Origin: Cercis canadensis
Taxonomy: Eukaryota > Streptophyta > Magnoliopsida > Fabales > Fabaceae
Direction of reading: 5' to 3'
Assembly: GCA_003255065.1 (NCBI GenBank)
Contig: QAOA01004993.1
Span: 1 to 64,000 of the forward strand
Length of the DNA stretch: 64,000 nt
In this document: positions 50,946 through 61,800 of the stretch, piece after piece
How positions within the stretch are numbered: the first letter of the stretch is position 1
Layout: each line of letters begins with the position of its first letter
Position numbers and translations under genes: made by a program
Notes under the pieces: generated by a model
What the model saw: the letters and a program-made list of their open reading frames with translations, nothing else
Databases searched by the model: none
What the model was told of the DNA's origin: nothing

Positions 50946-53900
50946 TCAAAAATAAAAAATAAAAGAAACACTAGGACTACAGGAAATGCACAAACCGTCA
51001 ACAATTTCAGGGCTGGTGTAAACAGATCTAAGTTCCTGCAGATAACTGCTTTCAGCAAAATCATGCAATGAACGATATCCTCGTCCCCCCTCATCTTCAG
51101 ATTTGACATCTTTACTTGGGAATCTTCTACATTTATCAGCATCCTGTTTGAACATAAAGAAACTGAAGCATGAATATTAAAATAGTAACGTGGGGGTGGG
51201 GTGAGAGCAAAATATGAAGCAGAAAACAGGCTCACAGGGTAGCCAAAGTGACAAATAGGACAAATAGGTCATTGTAGAAAACATGTCATCAAATGGGAAA
51301 AGAAAAGAAAAAAGAAAAACATTATTTAGGATGGTGTAAATATAGTTCAAGTTATGGAGGTTCACCTGTAAGAATTCTAGCATTTGCTCTTCAATTGTAC
51401 CACGCATTGCTAATGTTTCCACGTGAATACGACGAGAAGCACCCATGCGATGAGCACGACTAATTACTTGCTCCTCCATGCTGATCAGTTTTAACCATGA
51501 AAACATGTTAACAGGATAATAATGATCTGGACAGAGGTAATTGTTTGATTCAAATTAGGAGAATAGTAAATTGGGACCAACAAAGGTATAAAAATGATCA
51601 ACTTATTCAACAATAATGTTTCAGCTTTCACATTTAATCTAAAAAAATTGCAACATTGGGCAACAATGAAGTTTCAGTTTCAGCTTTCATTTTGCTCCGT
51701 AGCTGCCAAAGTCTGAAGGCCCAAAATGAAATTTCTAATTCCAGAAAGTCTAAAAAGTAAATTTAGCCATGTCTATGATCAAAGAAGACAGTTTTGATAG
51801 GGTAAAAAAGGCCAATTAACCCCCCCTCTTTTTTTCTTTAAAAAACAAGAGGTCCCTTATTTGCGCATGGATTGAGTGATCGTATTACCTTCTGTCCCAG
51901 ATAGGTTCCATTAGAAATACATGTGTAACAAAACTCAAGTCAAGACCCAATGCAGCACTTCCATCCATCACGAGTGCCAAACAATTTGAATTATGCTGGA
52001 ACATGGCTAGTGCCTTCTTCTGGAAAAGGGGGGGAAAGTAAATTAACTGAAGTCAAAACTCAGCTATAAACAAATATATTTGACACCATTTGAATGAGGT
52101 ATCAAAAACTATACCTTGATACTAGAATGCATAGGGCTATACATCCCAGTGTATTTGATACCAGCAAAAGTCAACTGGCAAAAGAAAAATGTCATTAATA
52201 ATTGATCATTTTGAAAAGGAATCACAAAAGATCACTACCTAAAAAAAGCACAAAACCACCTGCTGTTCAATGACATGTATATGCTCAAGAAATTGAGAAA
52301 ATATCAAAACTTTCTCAGGGGCCATATTTGTCTTGGTGCTTATTATATGGTATTCCTGGTATGATGATTCAGTATCTCTCATCTGCAAAGGGCAACTCTT
52401 CTCAGCATGATTTTGATCATTGTCATTGTCCATATGGTAACCCCTCTCTTTATTGGTTTCCTGCAAAGCTTTCAATCTCTGTACAAGATATGAGACTTTA
52501 CTACTAGAAGTCGACTGCCAATCAGGATCCCAATTATCCTGTACATACAACAGAGCATTTTTTGATAAGGATTGTTAGCTAAAATCTAGATGCAATTCAA
52601 TTCTTGATAGAAACCCTGCCTGTTTATATGAAGGTTGTAGCTCAATAAGATCTTTGGGTACAGGCCACTTTGGGTTAGGATTTTCAGGGCGGGCTAGTGT
52701 ATCAGGACTCTGCATCTCATATAAGTTACCACAGCCAGGAAAAGTACACTTTGTACCATCTAAAGCAACACAATCAAGGCACAACAGATGCCGGCAAGGT
52801 GTAATGAAAGGGAGGCGGCACCATTCCTTGCACCTTCAAAATAAAAACATATTGTAATTAGCAACTTAATTATGTTTTGGAAAATATTAGCAGTTTCATA
52901 TGATCTGAACTAAATCCACACAGAAGATCAAAACCCATATATTACCTGATACAGTGGCCACCAAAAACAAGATTATATCTTATAGTGTTATACTCTCCGG
53001 AAATAGGACCCAAACCGCTTTCTACTAACATATCCATTGTTTCTTGAATATCTTCACCAGCGTGTGTAACTTTAATATGTCCAGCAACACAGCAAGAGAG
53101 CCTGACATTTTTTATAGTTGCGCTCCGAGTTTTCCACTGTTTTGGATTTAGTAGACTCTCAACATGTGAAGGATCATTCCAATCAGCCAATAATATATTT
53201 CGCCTAACCGTGAGTACCAATTCATTGTAACTTCTGGCATGCTCCTCAGTAAAATCTAGAAGAATAATTTTCTTGATGCATGGTGGAATATTTTGTAAAT
53301 CTATCTTTCTTGCACTAATCATGCATTTTTCAAGTAAATGTAATAGACGAGACCTTCCTTCCTCCATCTCGGCATCAAATGGCCTAAGAATGCCAGCTTC
53401 CCATGACTTTTGATTCTGTCCATAAGCTTCTTCATGAAGAAACTTTAGCAGCGGCTGCAGATGTGATAGTTGACTGTTAGGAGTGTTAGGCGTCGGTGTT
53501 CCTGTTAATATCCACCGATTTGATGCCAACAATGAAATAGCCATTTGCAACTTGTTTGTTAAGTTAATGCTTGAGCCAAGAGTGTGCCCTTCATCCAACA
53601 CGATCCTAAGCCAATGTACTTGCATTAGAACACTTCTCTTATGCATTCTCCACTCTGCACTCAAACGACTAAATGTAGTAATGACAACATCATAATCCCA
53701 AGCCAGATTATGTGCAGATGGCTTCCGATGATCAACCCAAACATAAACTCTCAATTGACCATGTTTGACATGCTTTTCAATTTGTGTTTTCCAATGATCA
53801 ACCAAGTTTGAAGGAACAACTACTAGGGTTGCTCTTGACAAGTACAGCCTAACAAAATCTAATGGCTCGCAGAGAGCAATTCTAAGGGCAGACACATCAA

Positions 53901-56900
53901 AAGCCAAATTATTAAGATTTGGTGGATAGTACCACCTGCATACGCCTTTCTCTACTCTCTTTATGAGGCCAAATGCTTGAAATATTTTGTGGAATGCATA
54001 TTCACTAGACATATTGTAGGTACTTAAAAGAGGACCCCGTAAGCCAATTGTTTCCATATACACAAGTTTCTCTGTAGAAACTCCAGCTAACCAAGTCAGG
54101 GCTTTCTTTGTTTGAGAATTTTTCAATGCACAGTACTCCTTAAGTGTTTGAGAATTTTTCAATGCATAGTGCTCCTTAAGTATACCAGTGAAAAATGAAA
54201 CATTTTGTTTCTGACCACCAGCAGTTCCTTTCAAGTGAAATCCTGGTAAGTTAGTTATTTGACAGCCAGTCTGCCAAGATTGTTCAGGAATACAACAACT
54301 CTGATACAAAGGGTCGGTGTTCATACTACAAAACCATGCTGCACTAGTATTAGCCAAACTCGTATCTACAAGCTTCCGCCACTTGTGACAAGCATCACAC
54401 TGAATCCAGGTATCATTAGACTCAACAAAATCTGCTGTAGGCTGCCCAGCCCTTCTGCCCTTTCCATCTCCATATGAAGTATCAACTAGCTTGTTTTGAG
54501 ATACATGTGATACAACATCTGATGCATGCTTTGTTTCGCTTGAGTTTTCACCTACTTTTCTTTCTTTGGAAAACAAAGCTTCCTGTTCATAAGTGAAATG
54601 TAGATCTCTTTTTATCTGACTCAAGCTCCTTGAGCATCGACTTGCAGGCATAGGTTGCTCAGAGCATGTACCCACAGGTGATCCCTTTTCTTCGCTGGCA
54701 CGTGAATAATGAAATGCACTAATTTGCTTGTCAGTAACTGTCAACTTGGCTCTTTTCGGGGAGTAGTCATCTTTCTCATTATTTGTACAATCATCCTCCC
54801 TTACATCCCTCTTCCCCAACATGCTACTACAAGAGCTGTTGTTACCACTAAGCTCATAATAGCCACATTTCTGATCACCATTATGTTGACACCAGATTAC
54901 TTGTGCCCCATCTGGTGGGTCTGCCAATGTACCTTGTGTCTTCAGAATAAGGGAAAGTAAAGTTACAGTCTTACCCAAGCCAGGCTCATCACAGAACATT
55001 CCTCCACGAAAATCTTTTATGGTGGGAGCTTCCCCAGTGACAATTTCACCAGATACAGTATTTACATGTAAACTGAAGCCGTCCTCAGTTGAGAGAGCAA
55101 CATTTAAAGGATGTGGCAATGCTTTAGCATTTCTCTCTCGATGCAACATCCACTCAACTGCTGCCTGCTGATGGGGAAACAGTTTTAACTTTGCACTAGG
55201 CATTACTGAAGCAGCCAAGTATCTTAAATAGCGACAGGTTGCAGCAACCCTAGTGAGGTCCACTGAGGCAAGAGAAGCTATAATTTTAGTTAAAATGTCA
55301 TCGGATATCTCCCCAATCCCAGATCTGTGCGAGTCATCCATGGGTATTATCCTGCAACCATCAGACTTCTGTTGCTTTCCTACACAAGGTACCTTCTTAA
55401 AAATTTCATGAAGTTCAAACAGCCTTTTCTTTGAAGAATCACTCACAAGGTAATGGAGCTTGCAACCAAGTACATGACAATCAGAAAGGTTCCAAATGCT
55501 CTCATTAGCTCCCTGAATCTTCCTAGAATAGTCTGAACATGAAAGCATTGAACTTCTCTCACCCCAATTGCAGCTGCAGAAAGCCTTTAACTGTGTCAGT
55601 AAACTAGGATGGTCAAAGTTACATGTTAGGCAAGAGATTGAAAAAAGGGTGCAGTTGATCATTCCATTTATATTACTATTCCTATTTTCTTTAAGCATAA
55701 AATTAGTGACTAGCTAGAACACCACTAAGATAATAGTTAGACAGAATTATTTATATTATATAAAGTGAAACTTCACTAAGCACACTAATTACACTATTTA
55801 TCATACCAAGTTTTTCTTCTCTTGTTTATAGATTTGTAATATACTTCAAGGCTTTGACTACATAACTGACATGATGAAAATAAGTGAACATTAAATGTGT
55901 AAATTTTCAAACAGATATCAAAATTGACCGTATACTATAGGACTATAAGTTCTAACTTAAATACTTTATTTAAGCTTTAGATTAAATATTACAGATAATG
56001 ATATGATGATGATGATAACATGGTCCATCTGCAGATGACATAAGTACAACATACGACCTTTTTAACCAAAATAACCCATTTACTTTATGGGATTGATGAT
56101 GGTTAAATTTTCAGACTTTGATCATTAGAACCAGATGATGAACAGAAAAAATAGGAAGTGAAGTCTCAACAGAACAGGGAAATCGCAATAAACTGATAAG
56201 TGACAAAGGCACTAATTTATATCGATTTCTGAATTTCACAGATGCATAAAGACAACCCCGTGAAGACTACTTATTCTCCTATAGACATTTCTAACCATAA
56301 AACAAAAGTGACATAGCCAGCAAAACCTTTCATGATTTGACATGTCATTAAAATTTTAATCACGTCCTCCTCAGCCAGTCAGCCTGGACTAATAAGAATG
56401 AAACAAATGGAATGATTGTGGTAATTGACTCAGAAGTCAACACCTATCATCACCCATATCTTTGTTAACTATAGTTTCAACTTACTCTCTCTACATCCTT
56501 TCCCTCCCAAATGACTCGTACCTTACACCAGAATCACATTCAGCGAAAAATACATCATGATAAGCAATCATGTAAGGAATAAGGGTACATTGGAGAGCCA
56601 TCATTCAATCAGTAGCCCACATAATCGTTATCCCATTTATACAGATCAAAATTGAAACAGAAAAAACTGTTCATTTAACTACATTTAGCATTTAAAATGA
56701 TGGAAACAAACCTCAAATGCCCAAAAAGAACACCGGCAATCGACGCAGATCTCGGAAACTGCCAGCCACTCCACAATGCAATAGGAAGGTACACATCAAC
56801 CAATACCACCGCCCTGGCCTCCCCACAACCACCAAGCTCAACCCAAAGCACTCGAGCATCAATCTTCAAGCACTTGCGGCTAACCAGAGCGTGAAGCTGA

Positions 56901-57316
56901 TTAACCACACTAATACTCCCATTCACCATCCCAATCTTCCTCAGACTCCTCTTCCTCGAGCTCCCACTTTCATTCACCCCATCACTTTTCCTCCCCAAAA
57001 ATCCATTATTTACCGAATCCCGAGGCGTAACCTCTCCATTACAATTGGAATTAACCCTAGAATCCCCCTCCACAACTTTGCATTGTTCTGAATTAGAAGG
57101 AGACACATCCCCACTTTCAATCAGATTCGACACCGATTCCACAGGAGCTAACACAACACCGTTTTCAGACCGAAACCCGACCTTGGAACCGTTCCCAAAG
57201 ATGTCGCACCGCTCCTTGAAACCAGGATTTACACAAGGATCGCATTGTGTCGGAGTAACTGTAAGAACCGCACATAGGAAACCGCAAAGCTTGTGGTCGG
57301 AGAAGGATTCGTCCAT
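50946..57316 (-). CDS. F-box / CW zinc-finger / SNF2 helicase / RING protein, At3g54460-like
   Basis: Eight exons, in transcript order: 57316-56712, 55573-52946, 52833-52620, 52538-52260, 52174-52115, 52019-51889, 51480-51366 and 51143-50946. They join in frame to about 1409 residues, against about 1378 in Arabidopsis. Domains in order: an N-terminal region with VDVYLPIALWSGWQFPRS, F-box at about 290-322 (ISDDILTKIIASLASVDLTR), ATPase motif I GLGKT at about 400 in CDEPGLGKTVTLL, a CW zinc finger inserted near 590-635 (DTWIQCDACHKWRKL), DEGH box (RIVLDEGHTLG), a RING near 1078 and a C-terminal helicase lobe with motif VI QVISRAHRMG. This is a Rad5/HLTF-like nuclear remodeller combined with an F-box; its biochemical role is not established. 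The third intron has a GC donor (CAG|GCAGGG) with a normal AG acceptor; other introns are GT-AG. The C-terminal tail after EIVDG differs from the Arabidopsis end, so the last exon may be mis-ended. Confidence 0.92.
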
Positions 57317-58424
57317 TGGAGAAGTTTCAACAGGCGAATTCGAAAAATTAATGAATCAAACACGAAAATGTTCGAAACTCGTCATCTTCAACCGCACATA
57401 GTCCTCTGCGAAACAAGGGAAAGATATCTCAGACGAAGAAGAAGAATGGCAATTCTGAAAGGAGACTAAAGGTCAACGGATTAATATATAATGGACTATG
57501 TAATAGAAAAACGACATCTTTCTTTCCTGTCGTGTAAATAGGCGGTCCTTAGCGCGAAAACCTACAAGGCTACAACCGCTTGCGCTAGTAGGCAACCAAA
57601 CCTGCGGCGTCATGTATACACTCAAGCCGTTTAATTTTGGTGTTAACGACATGTCGTTTAGTTTGAGCCTTTTGCTTTTATTTTTTTGATTTTGCTTTCT
57701 GTTCTGATCAAGGTGAAAAAGTTATTAGAAAATAGGACATTTTCGGGTCAAAACTACCAACGGGCAATTAATTATTTGAGCGTGGAGAAGTGGCAGCACC
57801 AAATTAGAATTCATCCTTTGTTAAGGATGGCTTTTTTTAAAATTATTTTTTTTCAAATAAAGATAGACACGTCTCTCTAATAAGGAACAATCATATTTAG
57901 CATTACAATAAAATCCATTTTCTTCCAATAATAAAATGCTGATAAACAGAATTCATGACTGATTAGTAACATCAGTATGGGAAAGTAAAATCCCTAAAGA
58001 AACAGAATGGTTCAGGATTGTTATCCAATTGAGGGTAGAGGTGGGGATTAGGAATGCAGAGTTACAAGTCCCTTTCCCAGGTTTCATTGCAATAACGCAA
58101 ATGCTGATGAGAACAAAAGCAACAAAAGATTATGAACTCTTTCGATCTTGACTGCCACATTTCTTGATGTTGGGTGAGCCAAGGCCAAGTGTTAAATCCC
58201 ATTTAGGGCATTTCCAGCACTAAGTGACGGCTGCAATTCCAGTAGATAAAGTTCATCATTGGGATGTTCATAACAAGAAGCATAGAGCATTCATGATTCC
58301 AACAATAAAATTGAATAGAAGAGAGAGTAATCTTGGAAATTTTCTGTCAAAAGGAATCATAGATAAAGTTTTAAAAACATGCAATTTAGGTCATACTGCA
58401 AGGATAGAAGTTTGTTTTACCATG
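57317..58424. other. Upstream region of the SNF2 gene and gene-free interval
   Basis: The first 170 bp hold the probable leader of the SNF2 gene. No gene supported in the remainder; short frames on both strands match nothing I know. Confidence 0.4.
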
Positions 58425-58537
58425 AAGGGCTTCCTTCCATACATTCAAGAACGAGCTGCCAACATGTTGTTCCCAGGTTGCAGTACATCATCAAGAGTTG
58501 GTTTATGTTCATCCTTCACCATGTAGATGCCAAGGAT
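58425..58537 (-). pseudogene. Stray exon of cytosolic fructose-1,6-bisphosphatase
   Basis: After a good acceptor (TTTTCAG at 58540-58538) the minus strand reads ILGIYMVKDEHKPTLDDV, LQPGNNMLAA, then an altered end with a TGA followed by MYG. Cytosolic FBPase has GIYMVKD..TLEDVLQPG and AAGYCMYGSS at this place, near the centre of the protein. FBPase dephosphorylates fructose-1,6-bisphosphate in cytosolic sucrose synthesis. Only this exon is recognisable; no neighbouring FBPase exon is seen on either side within the interval. The kept intron boundary shows a DNA-level copy rather than a processed one. Confidence 0.75.
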
Positions 58538-59325
58538 CTGAAAATAAGTATGCAAATAAAAAAAACAATAAAAATGCATTATGAAGATTTTACATCTATA
58601 TACCACAGTTAGAAGAACAAACTCTTATACTTGAAAGTAGATAAGCAGCACCATTTTATAGTCTATCATGTCATTTCTGCCCAAATGCAACTCTAACGAA
58701 AAAATTTAGCTAAATACTTTTTACATTTTCTTTTACTTAGTGTAAGGTAGATAGTCAAATTCAGCACTCTAGGTTTTAAGTTCAGCAAGCATGCCACGTA
58801 AAAGAAGCACTGAAATTATCATATCGACATCATGCTAGAGTTATCTTAGCAGGAAACAACTGATATCCCACACCTGTCCAATTAAATGCATAATACCTGC
58901 TCTAGCTCCTGCCCAATCTTAACATCTCAACCAGAGAGAGATAGAGAATATGAGCTTCTTACCTAACAAGCTGAAAAATGCTGGGAAGAGAATTGAATGA
59001 GCTGGGTTTGTAATGTAACTTATTAGCCAAAAGACCACAGTTCTTGTTCCCTGTCACATCAGATAAAGGACAAATCTGCCATCAGGATATGAAGATGCAT
59101 ATTCATAATGCCACTATTTATGCTGGCAAAATAAAAAGTCTGTAGAACATTTATACCATGTGCTTTCCCATGCTTCAAGATTGGCCAGACCATGTCGACA
59201 GGGAATTGCCTCTGCCCTCTGGAATCAGGTAAAAACATGCCAATGGCAAGTAGGAATATATTGCCAACTCTTCTAGTAGGTAAACAATAATTGAGAGGAT
59301 TCAAGCATTAGTAAGGTTTTCAGCA
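58538..59325. other. Downstream region of the PPR gene
   Basis: Likely contains the 3' UTR of the minus-strand PPR gene. No further FBPase exon or other gene identified. Confidence 0.4.
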
Positions 59326-61101
59326 TTATGCCATCTGCTGTATCTTATTCATTGTATTTCTTGACATCAGGCCCCTCTGCAGTACATGATCCCAGAACAG
59401 ACGTGACACATTATCTTTACTGGCATCAGGGGAACTAAAACCTTTATAAATTTTTCCTGTTATCAACAACCTCCTCCTAGCCATCTCTTCGAACATACTT
59501 GAGGCAACACTTCCCTTCCCTGCTTTCCAGTAAGCATAAGCCAGACTGGTGTAGACAACACTGTCACCAGATATACCCTTCCCTTCCATAATAGTGAACA
59601 ATTTTTCAGCACATGCAATTCTTTCTATCTTGCATAGCCGCCTTATTAATGCCCTGTATACTGAAACATCAACACAAAGACCTCTTCTCAGAAACTCGTC
59701 TGGGAGTGTTACAAGTGCCTCTTCATTGTCTTTATTGCAGTAACCATCCACTATCCATGAATAAGTGCAATAACTGGGGGAAAATCCTGCATCCAGCATG
59801 CCAAACAATAGCTCCTTGGATCTTTCCACTTCCTTTACCTTGCAGAACCCATGAATCAGTGCCTTATATGTAAACTGGTCAGGCTTCAATCCAGCCTCCA
59901 ACATCTTGTTCTTAAATTTTAATGCAGATTTCATATCTCCTATTTTGCAGTACGTATTAATCAATGTATTACATGTGACGTTGTCTGGTTGAACTTTTCT
60001 TTCACTCATCTCTAGCAAGAGTTTATTTGCATCCCTTATCCTGCCATCTTCACACAGCTTGCGCAGAATTGAATTATAAGTAACAACTCCAGGGTATAAT
60101 CCTTTAGCCTCCATCACCCCACGCAGTTTCAGAGCTTGCTCAAGGTCATTTGTTCTACAATACCCATCAATCAATGTAGTATAAGTCACATGATTGGGAG
60201 TTGCACCTTTCATTTCACTAAATATTCTTGTGGCTTCTCTCATCCTACCCTCTCTACAAAATCCATAAATAAGAGAATTATAACTAATAATATCAAGATT
60301 TATTCCTTCTGTTTCCATTTTGTTCTGGACAGACAAAGCCTCATAGTGCATACTTTTCTTGCAGTATAATGATATCAATGTATTGTACGTGAAAATATCA
60401 GGAGACACACCCTTCACTTCCATTTCATTTAGAAACTGTTCTGCCTTCTCCACATCTCCTGATTTGGAAGCAGCATGGATTAACACATTGTAAATATGTA
60501 TATTAGGAAAAACCCCAACTTGAACCATTCTTTTGTAAATCTTCCACACCATATTAGTAATCCTATCCCTAACCAAAGAATTCAAAAGCACTGTACAAGC
60601 ATGGAAATGAGGCTTCAACCTATATAACCTCATCTGCTCAAATACTTGAATAGCATCCTCTATCATCTTTGACTTTGCATAACCTATTACAAGCCAACTC
60701 AAAATGTGAGAATTTACTTCAGGGTCATCTTCATTTCTCACCAAAGTGTTCAAAACTGATGGTGATGACAAGAAATCCTTGCGGGAAATTTTTTCAAGCA
60801 TCTCTTGTGCAACCTTAAAATGCTTATGCTTCGTGAGGATGTGAATCATGGCCCATGAACATTGTAAAGAGTGCCTATAATTTGAACTTGACTCAAACCA
60901 TTTGAAGAACGCCAAAGAATGAGATGGGCCATAACCATAGAGCGAGAGTTGCAGAAGTACCTGGTGAATGGTGGTGGAAGTGAGAAGAGAACCATTTCTC
61001 ACCTTCAACAGATTACTCCAATGACCCTTGACAACAATTGCACACACGCTATGGATAAATTGGCTCTGGTGTTCAAGAGAAACCATGCTGGCAATCTCCA
61101 T
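59326..61101 (-). CDS. P-class pentatricopeptide repeat protein, At5g38730-like
   Basis: A single-exon gene of 591 residues from the ATG at 61101; a second in-frame ATG at 61086 (MVSLEHQSQFIHSVCAIV) matches the Arabidopsis start and may be the true one. The frame stays open to 61146 but begins there with TTG, not ATG. It contains about eleven PPR motifs, e.g. GVSPDIFTYNTLISLYCKKS and VTYTTLIDGYCRTNDLEQAL, each with the helix-pair spacing of P-class proteins. The words HILTKHKHFK and YCKKSMHYEALSVQ identify the At5g38730 group. Such proteins bind specific organellar RNAs; a clear transit peptide is not visible. The sequence directly upstream is a piece of an eIF2B-beta gene including its promoter side, which probably drives transcription of this gene. 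Confidence 0.92.
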   Translation of the reverse strand: MEIASMVSLEHQSQFIHSVCAIVVKGHWSNLLKVRNGSLLTSTTIHQVLLQLSLYGYGPSHSLAFFKWFESSSNYRHSLQCSWAMIHILTKHKHFKVAQEMLEKISRKDFLSSPSVLNTLVRNEDDPEVNSHILSWLVIGYAKSKMIEDAIQVFEQMRLYRLKPHFHACTVLLNSLVRDRITNMVWKIYKRMVQVGVFPNIHIYNVLIHAASKSGDVEKAEQFLNEMEVKGVSPDIFTYNTLISLYCKKSMHYEALSVQNKMETEGINLDIISYNSLIYGFCREGRMREATRIFSEMKGATPNHVTYTTLIDGYCRTNDLEQALKLRGVMEAKGLYPGVVTYNSILRKLCEDGRIRDANKLLLEMSERKVQPDNVTCNTLINTYCKIGDMKSALKFKNKMLEAGLKPDQFTYKALIHGFCKVKEVERSKELLFGMLDAGFSPSYCTYSWIVDGYCNKDNEEALVTLPDEFLRRGLCVDVSVYRALIRRLCKIERIACAEKLFTIMEGKGISGDSVVYTSLAYAYWKAGKGSVASSMFEEMARRRLLITGKIYKGFSSPDASKDNVSRLFWDHVLQRGLMSRNTMNKIQQMA

Positions 61102-61269
61102 GAACCATACTCCAATGACCAAGAGGACGTGTGCTGCGGAAGCCAAATCCGGCTTCCCTGAGCAAGGAGACCTTTAATACGTGCCTAAATTGAGCCTTCA
61201 GAGTGAGAGAGTGATTGGACCCAGGGAACCGAAAGAGAGAGAAAGTGAGCTTCGAGAGAATGAATTAGA

Positions 61270-61800
61270 AGACCGAAGCAATTCTGCTGTCTGCTTTGCT
61301 GTGGCCTGTGAACCTTCAATTTTACTAGCACCACACAGCAACAATAAGAAAAATGAAGTCGAATTTAATTTTAATTACGTAAGATAAGATGGTCTCCAGT
61401 ACACCACCCATTCAACTCTATCAGTGCCAATGAAGAAATTTTACCGTTTTTTAAGCTGATATAGAAAATCATTGACAAGGGACTGAACATCTGGCATTGT
61501 GATCCCCAATTTTATCTGAAAGCAAAATGACAAAAATATCAGTTTGTGTTCCCTTTTCTGATTTTATTTCACTCAGTTTTCTCAGCAACCAAACAAAAGC
61601 TAGAAAAAGGAAAACCAACTACTTCAGCAAAATATCTAATCCGGTAAAATTATTACCTCAAATCGCTAGCAGTAGCAGGCACAACAATTTACTATCACTA
61701 GCACTGTTTGGTTTGCTAGAAAATTCGAGGAAAAGTTTAGAATGAAGAAGAAAAAGGAACATGTCTTGCGTGGAGCTCGAGATTCCGAGAATTTATAGAA
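61270..61800 (-). pseudogene. 5' fragment of an eIF2B-beta gene (promoter, leader, first two coding exons)
   Basis: The minus strand keeps, in order: TATAAAT (61797-61791), a leader ending TTTGAG|GTAATA (61657), an intron closing TTTCAG (61516), an exon 61515-61445 whose ATG at 61497 starts MPDVQSLVNDFLYQLKK, an intron with ...CG|GTAAAA and GCTAG|T, and the start of the next exon at 61324: KIEGSQATAKQTAELLR. The split arginine codon (CG|T) joins them exactly as the start of plant translation initiation factor eIF2B subunit beta. Family identity then breaks near 61270 and the frame runs through unrelated sequence to TGA at 61200-61198, giving a potential 59-residue upstream ORF. eIF2B is the guanine-nucleotide exchange factor of eIF2; this fragment cannot encode the subunit. 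It points straight into the PPR gene, whose ATG is about 97 nt beyond that TGA. Confidence 0.85.

Noticed and set aside
58224-58526. Plus-strand 100-codon frame
   Set aside because: Begins with GTG and is antisense to the FBPase exon fragment, which has clear homology on the other strand.
61102-61146. Longer N-terminus for the At5g38730-like protein
   Set aside because: The frame is open but its first codon at 61146 is TTG; the first ATG is 61101 and the family start fits 61086.
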